Source of the DNA: Hormiphora californensis
Lineage: Eukaryota > Ctenophora > Tentaculata > Cydippida > Pleurobrachiidae
Assembly (NCBI GenBank): GCA_020137815.1
Contig: CM035360.1
Location: forward strand, 4,203,558 to 4,267,557
Length of the DNA stretch: 64,000 nucleotides
Direction: 5' to 3'
Positions 55,164 to 64,000 of this stretch are shown one piece after another. The notes under the pieces were generated by a model. It was not told where the DNA came from. It saw only the letters and a program-made list of their open reading frames with translations, and did no database searches. Made by a program: the position numbers and the translations under genes. Each line of letters opens with the position of its first letter. The stretch's first letter is position 1.

Positions 55164-56554
55164 TTACTTATAATTAAACCACTCAAAATGTCCACACCGT
55201 GCATTCGGATCCCCGGACACCCCAATAGGAAGCTGGCAACCATAAAACCTTTTACCCATGTTCTCGCCCTGTTTTGTCACAGTTTTCAGGACACACGGTT
55301 TCTTGTGACCCTTACACAGGGGCCTGGGAGGTAGACCTGTTAGAAGGGATTTGGCTGAAACTAGCTGTTTTCCTGGAACACTATTGGTAACAGTTGGGAT
55401 TACAGTTCAATAACCGGCCAGGGGGTGATGCTGACTGGTGGTGGAATAGGTTTTATTGTGCAAGATGATGATTTGACAACTCGTTTTACACCCATCAGAG
55501 TCATCTGTCTCGGTTTTTTGTTCCTTTGTTTAGAATCACGAAATTTCTCCTGTGATGGTCTCTTACTAGCCTGATTTTCCTCTTGTTTCATGTTTTCCCG
55601 ATGGTGATCCTCCCCCTCCTCTTGTGAGGGTCTCTTGTTTGACCTTCCAAGATGGGCCAGGAGGGAGGTTTGTTTGCCTCTCAACTCTGGGTAGTGGACA
55701 CTGCCCTCACGAGGCACTGTCCCACAACCTATCACCTCAACACCATCCAACTCGCACACAACCGGGCAGTGATCAGACCCATACACCTCCGTTAAATGTG
55801 AACTGGTTAGCAGATAGGGCTCAAGAGACGATGAAATTAGGACGTAATCTATTCTGGTTCCGTAGTTGTTCGTCCGGGCATTTAGACCTGTGTTCCAGCA
55901 GGTATAGCTGTGTTTTATTAGCCCGTGGAGGTGTCGAAACGTGTCAAGGAGAGGAGTTGTGGTCAATATCTCGTTGAATAATACTCTATCAGGGCCAGAG
56001 GACCATTCCTCAAGGAATTCTCGCTTCTTTTTCTGTTCAGAAGCTTCTGCACTGTCCAAAATAACCGATTTCACGTTTAAATCACCGACAACAATAACAT
56101 GACACCCCTTGTTCTGATACCTTCTCACCAGATCCTGAAGATGGTTTAGGAACTGCATCTTGTTCTCGAACTTGGTTTCATCCTCACCTTGATATCCACA
56201 GGGTGCGTACAAATTAAATAACACCATAGTCTTCCCATCTGTCATATCGAAACGTGTAACAAGGGACCTGCCCTCCCGTTCGCTATCGAGGGTTTCTGAG
56301 CAATATCCAACTGAGCGGGGGCAAAAGGATTTCTTTACGTAGGTAGCAACTCCGGCATAACCGATTTTAGAGCGAGAAAAGTTGAAAAAAGTGTAATGAG
56401 TTGCCATTTTCCCGAGGGTAGTGTCAACTTGTGAGCGGCTGAGTTTTATCTCTTGGAAACAGCATATATCTGGATCTCCCAGGTCATTTTGTAAAATGTC
56501 AGGGAGGTTTTTGAGGGTTCGAAGACCATTTACATTCCATGTCACAATCTTCAT
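55164..56554 (-). CDS. APEX2: APEX2, AP endonuclease 2
   Basis: A class II AP endonuclease/3' exonuclease for base-excision repair and ATR signalling. The exonuclease-endonuclease-phosphatase domain fills residues 1-275: MKIVTWNVNGLR, CFQEIKLS with the metal Glu, VVGDLNVK with catalytic Asp/Asn, and GSDHCPV with the general-base His. A long polar linker follows. The C-terminal GRF zinc finger (LCKGHKKPCVLKTV, RFYGCQL, DPNARCGHFEW) lies in another frame at 55164-55375. The two frames join if the 23-base segment GTAATCCCAACTGTT...AATAG (about 55380-55402) is removed, giving about 455 aa (human 518). That would be an ultra-short intron; two missing or extra bases would do the same. The start codon stands 35 bases after the RNASEH2C stop, with an acceptor TTTTTTCGCAG between. 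Confidence 0.95.
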
Positions 56555-56589
56555 TTTGCCATGAAGCTGCTGCGAAAAAATGACATTGG

Positions 56590-56940
56590 TTAGGAGTGAA
56601 GGGCATCCTGTATCGCAACAAGTTTATCAAGCGATCCACCTCCCACTTTCCCATCCCATCCCCAAGTTGTAATCTTGTCAAAAGTGGATCGGACAGATAT
56701 CTCTTGCTCCTCCGAATCAGTGGTCACTTCATTTTTCTTCATTATCACTCCTACATATCCATCAGGGATAGCCATTTCCCCAGAAACCAGCTTTTTCCCC
56801 CGGAACGAAGACGTTCCATCCTTTGCTTTGCAAAACATTGTGCTCACATTGGCAGGTCCGGAATAATCGATCTTACAGGGTAGTTTGTGGATTTCTCCAG
56901 AGGATTTGGGTTCTCCCCATGTGACAGGAATAGGATCCAT
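56590..56940 (-). CDS. RNASEH2C: RNase H2 subunit C
   Basis: A scaffold subunit of RNase H2, which removes ribonucleotides from DNA. The 116-aa frame from MDPIPVTWGEP (human 164 aa) contains HKLPCKIDYSGPANVSTMF, SFRGKKLVSGEMAIPDGYVGVIM and the C-terminal FDKITTWGWD...LDKLVAIQDALHS, which align with the human order of motifs. The internal acidic loop is shorter. The start follows the acceptor CAGTTTTTTTAG by two bases; homology begins at this Met. It is first in a tight same-strand run with APEX2, also a genome-maintenance gene. Confidence 0.87.
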   Translation of the reverse strand: MDPIPVTWGEPKSSGEIHKLPCKIDYSGPANVSTMFCKAKDGTSSFRGKKLVSGEMAIPDGYVGVIMKKNEVTTDSEEQEISVRSTFDKITTWGWDGKVGGGSLDKLVAIQDALHS

Positions 56941-58590
56941 AACTAAAAAAACTGGTGTTAACTGTAACAATTTTTGTTCAAAACTCAAATGTTTAAAGTC
57001 CGTTTCAAGCGACTTGACCCGTAATTCTTGGAATTTGGCACATTGCGTGTGTATTTACAAAGGGGAAATCCTGAATTTCCAGGAATCTCAGGTCAAGTCG
57101 TTTGAAACGCACTTTAATCGTTACAGGACATTATGGAAGTTGCATTTTGTTATTTGTTCTATGACTGTAGGTGTCGGGGTAATTATGCTGCATGGATAGC
57201 TATGTTGATATTAAATATCTTAAGGGGAGTCAGAAAAGACGGAAAATGAAGGAAAACAAAGAAGGGCGCCGTTACGATCTGGGTGTTTGGAGGCCTGTTT
57301 ACAGGTGCGCGCTGCCAAAAAAGTTGATTCACTAAAATAGCTCTAACCGCCAAACCACTCAACCGTTTTGGCTGATTCAAAATTTATCTGGTAGGGAATG
57401 TCAAGGCCTAACCCCAACCCAAACCCTAACCCTACTTTAGCCCTAACCCTAAAAAACCGTTTGTCAGCACTCCCAAAACACCCAGATTTTTGGCATACGT
57501 TGCAGGCCCCTTATAATATAATATAAGGGGCCTGGAGGGAATACCGCGCTAGGGGGGAATACATAATCAATCATATCTCCGGTTCCAGATAAGGTACAGA
57601 AATCGTTTTGGTAGCGTTGGAAAGAGGAAGATAACAGCTTTCAAATGCAACCGGTTTCAGGTCTCTATCTTATCAGGAACAGGAGATATGAACCAAACTC
57701 CGCAAAATCGAGTGCGGTAAAATCAAAATTTGAATGAAATTTTAAAAAATGTGTCCCTGCAAGAATCTGTGACGTCACTTTTTGAAAACAACCCATCTTT
57801 CAACGGCTATTGCTCAGCCTCCTTAAGTCCAATTAACTTCTCTCAAAAACAGCAAGGTAGATAATCGTCAGATCTAACAACTGGTGAAAGAATCAAGTCA
57901 AACGGCCTTCAGGAGCCAAAGTTATAAGCACCGCCGTTTTTTCGACCGCAAAGTTATCTTCGACCCAGCCGGGATCAGGCCAAACGCGCGCGCGGCATTC
58001 CCTCCAGTCCCCTCGTTGCGGGGGTGCGCGCATGAGGGGGCTGCAGCGCATTCCAACCCAGATTTTAACGCTGGCCAACAAAGAAAGAAGCGAAAATTAA
58101 AAAAAGACGGCGCGAATATAAAAAATCAAAAAAGCGCGCGGCGTGCCACGCTGTAAATCAAACGCCGCCGCGCCGCGCGCGCAGTGTTTCAAAACTTTGA
58201 AAAAATAAAAAACGGCCGAGAAAAAATTTAAATTCCCCAAAATTTCGCTCTCGAAACATTTGAAAAGCGCTGCCTTATCCCGCGCTGCGCGTGGCGCAGA
58301 ACAGGGATAAGGAGGGAACACCGCGCATGTACAGGATCCTGTCCCAAGTCATTTTGACCATGTTCCGGAGGCCCTACGATCACCAAATTTTGGGAATTGG
58401 TAGCATTTGACATGAATTTGATGACTCTCTTTTCAATTTTGGAAATCGATCACTTTTGCACGCGCAAATGTAGAGCCGCGCACACTATTTAATATTGCTA
58501 ACGCGCATGTGTTAAAGTGAGCCGCGCACCAATTTCAAATGATTCTGGAAAAAATATCATTCGATTTCCACTGGTTCGACCCAAATCCAA
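56941..58590. other. intergenic, inverted repeats, no gene seen
   Basis: A 25-base inverted repeat (AAGTCCGTTTCAAGCGACTTG with its inverse) spans about 56994-57114. A telomere-like run of CCCTAA variants lies at 57408-57456. A perfect palindrome GGCCCCTTATAATATAATAT... is at 57507-57534. 57960-58320 is unusually GC-rich with CGCGCG strings. Open frames show no family signature. Confidence 0.5.
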
Positions 58591-58886
58591 TAGGGATCCC
58601 TAAAAAAGTTCAGTATTTACCCAGAGTTTACACAGTCTTTACTCAGTCGTTACACCCAGAGCGCCCGCGCCGCTCTGGGTGTAACGACTGCGTCTTTCGC
58701 ACTCGATTTGCAGCGTTTTCGGAAACTTTTTTCGCCGCAGCGCTCAATTTTGTCAATTGTGCAGCACACAATCCAATATTTTCTTGGAAAAAGCCACTGT
58801 GCGCAGCACGCGCCGCTCTGGGTGTAACGACTGAGTAAAGACTGTGTAAACTCTGTGTAAATACTGAACTTTTTTAGGGATCCCTA
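58591..58886. mobile_element. 296-bp TIR element (MITE)
   Basis: The terminal inverted repeats are about 80 bases (TAGGGATCCCTAAAAAAGTT inwards). A nested shorter inverted motif CGTTACACCCAGAGCG occurs on both arms. No target duplication is evident. Confidence 0.8.
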
Positions 58887-59040
58887 TATGGCCGACTCTC
58901 AGTTAGCGAAAACCCAAAGAAAATTGTTATGAGTTGATTTGAATAGAGTACTTACTTCCTTCCATGTTATGTACTTCATGAGGGCAAAGATAAATTGCCT
59001 TACCTAATAAGGATATGCTCCAATCCGTTAATATTTAGCT

Positions 59041-59591
59041 TAATCAAGTTCTACGGTGAGTTTTAGGACAGATGCACCAACCGGGAGGTTATGCTACGCC
59101 AAGAAAGTGTGTCAGAGTTGTCACTGAGTCACTTTGCCGGCAGTATATTTCGTCTCTTGCGGTGGGACGTCTTTGGAAGATGTCGCCAGAGGTGCAACTG
59201 CAAGGGATGTCGTGACGGTTCACGGTTCCACTGCTTATACATAAGAATGTCCATCTGATGGATCGAAGTGAATTGGATAGTTACAAGTTAAACCGTTCAT
59301 TGATTAAGATGACCACTGAGATAGACCTCCGGCTATCGCGATGAGTCCAAAGTCTCTATTGTTTGAGTGTGGTGTTGAACTGGACTCAACTTTCCACAAG
59401 CTGTTCCAGTGTACTTCGGCAGGAGCTGTTTCGGCTCTAAGGGGACAGTGTCAGCCTCTATCTGATTGTACTGCCAACTTTCACATTCCACTCATATTCT
59501 CTAGAGATAGGAATCTTAAACAGAAGTTTCGAAATCTAGTTAATGAGGTATCCGCCAACCTTGAATTTGGGGAAGAGTTTTTAAACCATTA
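59041..59591 (+). pseudogene. decayed LINE ORF2 C-terminus
   Basis: The frame 59341-59591 includes ECGVELDSTFHKLFQC, a C...H....C remnant of the zinc-knuckle common at the end of LINE reverse transcriptase proteins. Upstream, a different frame reads MDRSELDSYKLNRSLIKM, so at least one frameshift separates them. An AT-rich tail follows. It is a fragment only. Confidence 0.55.
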
Positions 59592-60084
59592 GCTTACTAG
59601 TCTTTAATTCTCTGTTTTTAGATATGTAATTTTTCTAGCTGTACCTAGTCTCACATTTGTTTAGCATTAGCTCACTCACTTTGTTTTATCATCCTATCTT
59701 TCACCCTTACTCCTCACTCATCGTTTGACTTAGCTTCACCCCCATTCCTTCAGTATTTTTTTTAAGCGTTAATATTTTTACTCTTTAACTTATTCTTCTC
59801 TTATCACTTTAATCACACTTTAATTTATTCTTATCTTATCACTTTAATCTCAATTTAATTTAATTAATTAACTTTAATCACTATTTTATACGTTTTATAC
59901 GTTTTATATTTTATAAGGCTATCTATATAGTTCTAGTACATAGTGCTAATCTACTCATCTATATAATCGAGAATCTTTATGATAATCCTATTTTGCTCAC
60001 AAAAAGGAGTGTGTGTATGTTGATTTTGCCAATGTATACAATATAGATTTAATAATAATAATAATCTATTGTTTTTAAAAACCC
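59592..60084. other. AT-rich spacer
   Basis: Repeated TTTAATTTATTCTTATCTTATCACTTTAATC-type sequence (59780-59880) and a short (AAT)n run near 60050. No gene is seen. Confidence 0.55.
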
Positions 60085-62570
60085 TTCTCCCCCAGGAATC
60101 AGATAGAACGGCTGAAAATGTGACACTGTAAATTGATGGTGTATTCATCAATCTAAAAGGAACTCCCGGTGATGCATCATTGATCATGTAGATACTATTA
60201 CTGATTACTGAAATAAATGAAAAATAAGCCCTGGGGAAATCTCGGTGAGGGCTCTCTCTATCTGAACCATCTCCATTCCGTATCAATCTGCCTCTTTTCG
60301 CTAAAGTAAGTGAAATTCCAAAACATCCTCCCCTCTTGCCATACAACCTCCCGGCTCCCCACCCTCATAATCTACCCACACAAACAAGGGAAAGATAGGG
60401 ACGGTCTTTCCTCCTTCATTAGACCCCTCTCTATCTCTACTCCTCTTCAACCTCCCCTTGATCCTCCCCTTAATATTCCTCTCCTCCATAACTTGTCCGT
60501 ATCTACTATCCCCATTCATCTTCCTCTCCTTCATCTTCCTCGGAGTCTAAAGTGCAGACTCCCCCGAGTAAAGTGCAGTATCAATTTAGTCTCTCTCATA
60601 CTAACCCTTCTTTACCTCTCCCAGGATTCCGATAGAACAGCTGAAAGTTTGATACTCTGAATTGGTGGTGTATTTATCAATCTAAAAGTAACTTCCAGTG
60701 ACTCGAATTCATCATGTGGACACGATTACTGATTACTGAAGTGAAGACAAGCCCTTGGGCACTCTCGGTGAGGGCTGTTTCTGTATCTGACCATCTCCGC
60801 TCCATATCCATCTGCTTCTTTTCGCAGTAAGGCCGGGTCCAGACGAGTGGTAGGTAGCTACTATGGTAGGCTACCATGGTAAGCTACCATGATAGTAGCT
60901 GGGAACTGTCCAGACGAGTGTTAGCAAAGCTACAGCTATGGTAGGCTAGCTACCACTCGTCTGGCCACCCTCTGACACATCTACCATGATACTTCTGTAA
61001 TCATCGGGGTATCAAATTTCTTATGCCCCACAGTAAGATGTGATAACAAGTTACAATGGTAGGCGGTCAGAGGGTGAACAGACGAGTGACCACCTACTAT
61101 AGTAGGCGGTTATACCTCGACCTATAACCGCCTACCATAGTAGCTTATGGTAGATATAGGCGTACAGACGAGTGGTAGCTGTGGTAGATATCTACCATAG
61201 TAGCCTACCATAGTAGCTACCTACCACTCGTCTGGACCCGGCCTTATTCTAAACAGTTTTCTCCTTCTACCATACAACCCCCGCTCCCCCACACCCACAT
61301 AATCTACCCATACTTTATACCCGCCCCTCCGTCACATCCTTCTACATTCATTACCCCTTGGCCTTTATTCCTCCCCTCCATCTCCCCCTTTTTCCTTCTC
61401 TCCTTCTTCCTCTACTCATGCATTCCCCTTCATCTCCCTCTCCATCCGTTCCTTCATTCCCCTTTTATCCTACCACTTTACCCCCCCCCCCCTTCGACCT
61501 TCGTCCACGCTTTCTAGATAGTAGATACCCATTCATTTCCCACTTCATCCCCCATCTCCTTCATTCCCCCTTTATCCTCTCCTCCATTTCCCCCTCTCCT
61601 CCATATCCCGTCCGTATCCACTATAAGATCGAGTAAAATGTGTATCAATTTAGTCTCTCTCATTTGTACTAACCCTTCTTTACCTCTCCCAGGATTCCGA
61701 TAGAACGGCTGAAAATTTTATACTCTGGATTGGTGGTGCATTTATCAATCTAAAAGTAACTTCCAGTGACTCGAATTCATCATGTGGACACTATTACTGA
61801 TTACTGAAGTGAAGAAAAGCCCTGGGGCACTCTCGGTTATGCATATATGGCCTTTTCTCTCTGAACCATCTCCGCTCCATATCCATCTGCTTCTTTTCGC
61901 AGTAAGTCAGCCTCCCTTATTCCAAACAGTTTTCCCCTTCTACCATACAACCCCCGCTCCACCACACCCACATAATCTACCCATACTGTATACCAGCCCC
62001 TCCGTCACATCCTTCTACATTCATTTCCCCTTGGCCTGCTATTCCTCCCCTCAAATCCCCTCCATCTCCCCCTTTTTCCTTCTCTCCTTCTTCCTCTACT
62101 CATTCATTCCCCCTTCATATCCCCCTTCCATCCGTTTTTTATTTCCCCATTTTATCCTACCCCTTCATCCCCCCGTCGACCGTCGCCCTCCTTCGTCCAC
62201 CCTTTCTAGATGGTAGATACCCATTCATCCTCCATCTCCTCCTTCATTCCCCCTTTATCCTCTCCTCCATTTCCCCCTTCGTTCCCCTCTCCTACTTCCT
62301 CTATTCTCATTCCACCACTTCATCCTTCCCATCTATCTCTCCATTCATCTATATCTCCTCCTTCACCCCCCCCACCTTTATCCTCCCCCGAACTAATCTT
62401 TCATTTTCTCCACTCTTTCTCTCCCGAGCTGGCAGCTCCCCTCCATCATTCTCCTCTTTTTGGTTACGAAGAGCTGTTGCGGAGGGGTTAGGGGTAATTT
62501 CATTACCAACTCCTTTCATATTACTGAAGCCCTGGGGACCATAGGTGAGGGATTTCTCTATCTGAAGTTC
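60085..62570. repeat. three to four diverged copies of a ~300-bp block separated by C/T-rich sequence
   Basis: The block starts with a pyrimidine tract and CCCAGGA(T/A)TC(C/A)GATAGAACGGC, continues through TTTATCAATCTAAAAGTAAC and GATTACTGAAGTGAAG, and ends near TCTGCTTCTTTTCGCAGTAAG. Copies lie at about 60090-60305, 60623-60830 (split by a MITE) and 61691-61910, with a partial fourth at 62517-62570. On the minus strand a weak protein-like string (FRLINxPxIxSxxFSAVLS) is shared, but frames are broken in two copies. The function is unknown. Confidence 0.6.
60831..61243. mobile_element. 413-bp MITE with GGCCGGGTCCAGACG ends
   Basis: The inverted ends GGCCGGGTCCAGACGAGTGG are followed by repeats of CTACCATGGTA/CTACTATGGTAGG. 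The homologous block at about 61905 lacks it, so it inserted after the duplication. It is flanked by TAA on the left and TTA on the right; superfamily not assigned. Confidence 0.8.
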
Positions 62571-63439
62571 AGATTGTGAACCTTGTGTAGCTCAGACTGG
62601 ATTTCATTTCATAATCTGCGATGGTTACAAAATAACCCCTTTAAAGTTTAAAGGGGTTATTTCGTAACCAAACTCACTGTGTGGTGTATGCACTATGATC
62701 CACCCCTTCATTTGGCCAAATTGATACCTGAGTGAGATCGACGTCGCGCGCGACTGAGATCGATCTCAGGAGCGAGAATAGGTTGCAATGGAGCCAACCC
62801 CTTCATCTAACCCCACCCTCATCTACCTCTCTTTCTTCATTTGTTCCCTTCATTCTCCTTCGCCATTTCCTCCTTCTATTCATTCCTCCGGTCCTGCTTC
62901 ATGCCCGTCCTGTACTCATCCATCTCCCTCTCTATCTCAACCTCGTCTCCCCCTTCATCTCTAGCTTCATCCCCCCTTTATCGTCCTCTGCCCCTTCATC
63001 CCCTTCTCCATCTTCCTCTCTTCTGTCGGTTACAAAGAAGTAAAAGTGGCTACGAGACATGTTCTTGCGGCGAGTACTAGCAGATAAATTTCCACTGCGA
63101 GAGTGCGAGGTCCCTGTTAAGTTGGTGACGCCGTCACCTCTCTAGAGACTTACAACGCTTTGCGGGCTTCGTTTTGGCACGCTACGCAAGCGAGTTGTAA
63201 GGGTGACTGCGTCACCAACCTGCTAAGAAGAAGGCGAAGAAGAGGTAGTGTTGTGTTCGTTTCCTTGGGGTTAGTTTGGTAGCCCGCAGTATGGTAGCCC
63301 GCAGTATGGTACATGTTCACAATTTTCATTTACATTTATCTCCTTCATCTTCCCATTCATCTCATTCAATCCTCTCCTTCTTCATTTCCTCATTACATCC
63401 TTTAAATCTAGTCATAATCTAAGACATCTCCCGAACCTC
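62571..63439. other. C/T-rich spacer with a hairpin
   Basis: A near-perfect hairpin GGTTACAAAATAACCCCTTT with its inverse lies at 62619-62664. The rest is C/T-rich low-complexity sequence; the Ser/Pro-rich frames are composition artefacts. Confidence 0.55.
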
Positions 63440-63965
63440 GTCCTGTCTTATCTCCAAAGTATCAAACCTCACCCAGTCATCAGCTCTTCCAAACCTCACC
63501 CTGTTTTCTCTCCCAAACATCACCCTGTCTTCTCTCCCAAACGTCATCCTGTCTTCTTTCCCAAACGTCACTACGTCTTCTCTCCCAAACATCACCCTGT
63601 CTTCTCTCCCAAACCTCACCATGTCTTCTCTCAAAAACCTCACCCTGTCATCTCTTCCAAACCTCACCCTGTCTGTTCTCTCAAACCTCACCATGTCTTC
63701 TCTCCCAAACCTCACCCTGTCTTCTCTCCCAAACGTCACCCTGTCTTCTCTCCCAAACGTCCACCATGTCATCTCTCCCAAACGTCACCATGTCTTCTCT
63801 CCCAAACCTCACCCTGTCTTCTCTCCCAAACCTCACCCTGTCTTCTCTCCCAAACCTCACCCTGTCTTCTCTCCCAAACCTCACCCTGTCTTCTCTCCCG
63901 AACCCCACCCTGTATTCTCTCCCGAACCCCACCCAGCACCCTGTCTTATCTCCCAAACCTCGCCC
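63440..63965. repeat. 24-bp minisatellite, about 20 copies, at window edge
   Basis: The unit is AAACCTCACCCTGTCTTCTC + TCCC. On the minus strand it reads as an in-frame octapeptide VRFGREDR without stops over more than 100 residues. It runs close to the end of the window, so a coding role cannot be judged. Confidence 0.9.
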
Positions 63966-64000
63966 CATATTCTCTGCCGAGTGTTCTGTTTGTCACTGTA

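Noticed and set aside
61358-63043. Ser/Pro-rich plus-strand frames
   Set aside because: Low-complexity C/T-rich DNA, no signal peptide or domain logic, frames shift between duplicated copies.

Overview
The window looks like nuclear DNA of an animal. Genes are split by short GT-AG introns, and the recognisable proteins are metazoan: a signal peptide peptidase, ciliary proteins and Notch-ligand-like DSL proteins. The density of simple repeats, foldback elements and a Penelope-like retroelement fits a marine invertebrate. A sponge or another early-branching lineage is plausible, but the sequence alone cannot settle it. Gene names rest on remembered family alignments; no search was run.

Layout. 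1-12.2 kb is mostly mobile and repetitive DNA: a Penelope-like GIY-YIG remnant with inverted pseudo-LTRs, three foldback or terminal-inverted-repeat elements, a 3.5-kb TIR element and a 1-kb minisatellite. 12.2-17.4 kb (+) holds the last exons of an abLIM/dematin-type gene ending in a villin headpiece. 17.7-19.1 kb (-) is an unrecognised serine-proline/lysine-rich gene with a TATA box and a 5'UTR intron. 19.8-31.2 kb (-) is a run of four ciliary genes in transcription order DNAAF11, CC2D2A, CFAP45, EFHC1, with gaps of only 230-450 bases. 32.0-50.2 kb (-) is the signal peptide peptidase HM13 in ten exons. Its 15.4-kb intron 4 contains, on the + strand, a cluster of four MNNL/DSL genes or gene fragments (5, 4, 3 and 2 DSL modules) mixed with transposons and segmental duplications. 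51.8-56.9 kb (-) is a compact run RNASEH2C, APEX2, CCDC138. 57-64 kb has no recognised intact gene; it holds MITEs, a decayed LINE 3' end, tandemly duplicated C/T-rich blocks and an end minisatellite.

Three things stand out. First, several tandem arrays have units that carry an intact splice signal: branch point, pyrimidine tract, CAG and exon start in CCDC138; exon end plus GTAAGT in HM13 exon 4; smaller duplications at HM13 exons 2 and 3. Introns here seem to grow by tandem duplication of their own splice junctions. Second, the DSL proteins carry tandem DSL modules under one MNNL-like head, unlike the usual single DSL followed by EGF repeats, and end in a tail with a YVEM motif. Third, co-oriented genes are tightly packed, and each start codon follows a pyrimidine-AG acceptor closely, which suggests operons with spliced-leader trans-splicing or short 5'UTR introns.

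Caution: at least seven single-base frame breaks lie inside conserved coding regions (CFAP45, CC2D2A, EFHC1, CCDC138). Once corrected, total lengths return to multiples of three, so residual sequence errors are the leading explanation. Programmed frameshifting or decay are alternatives.
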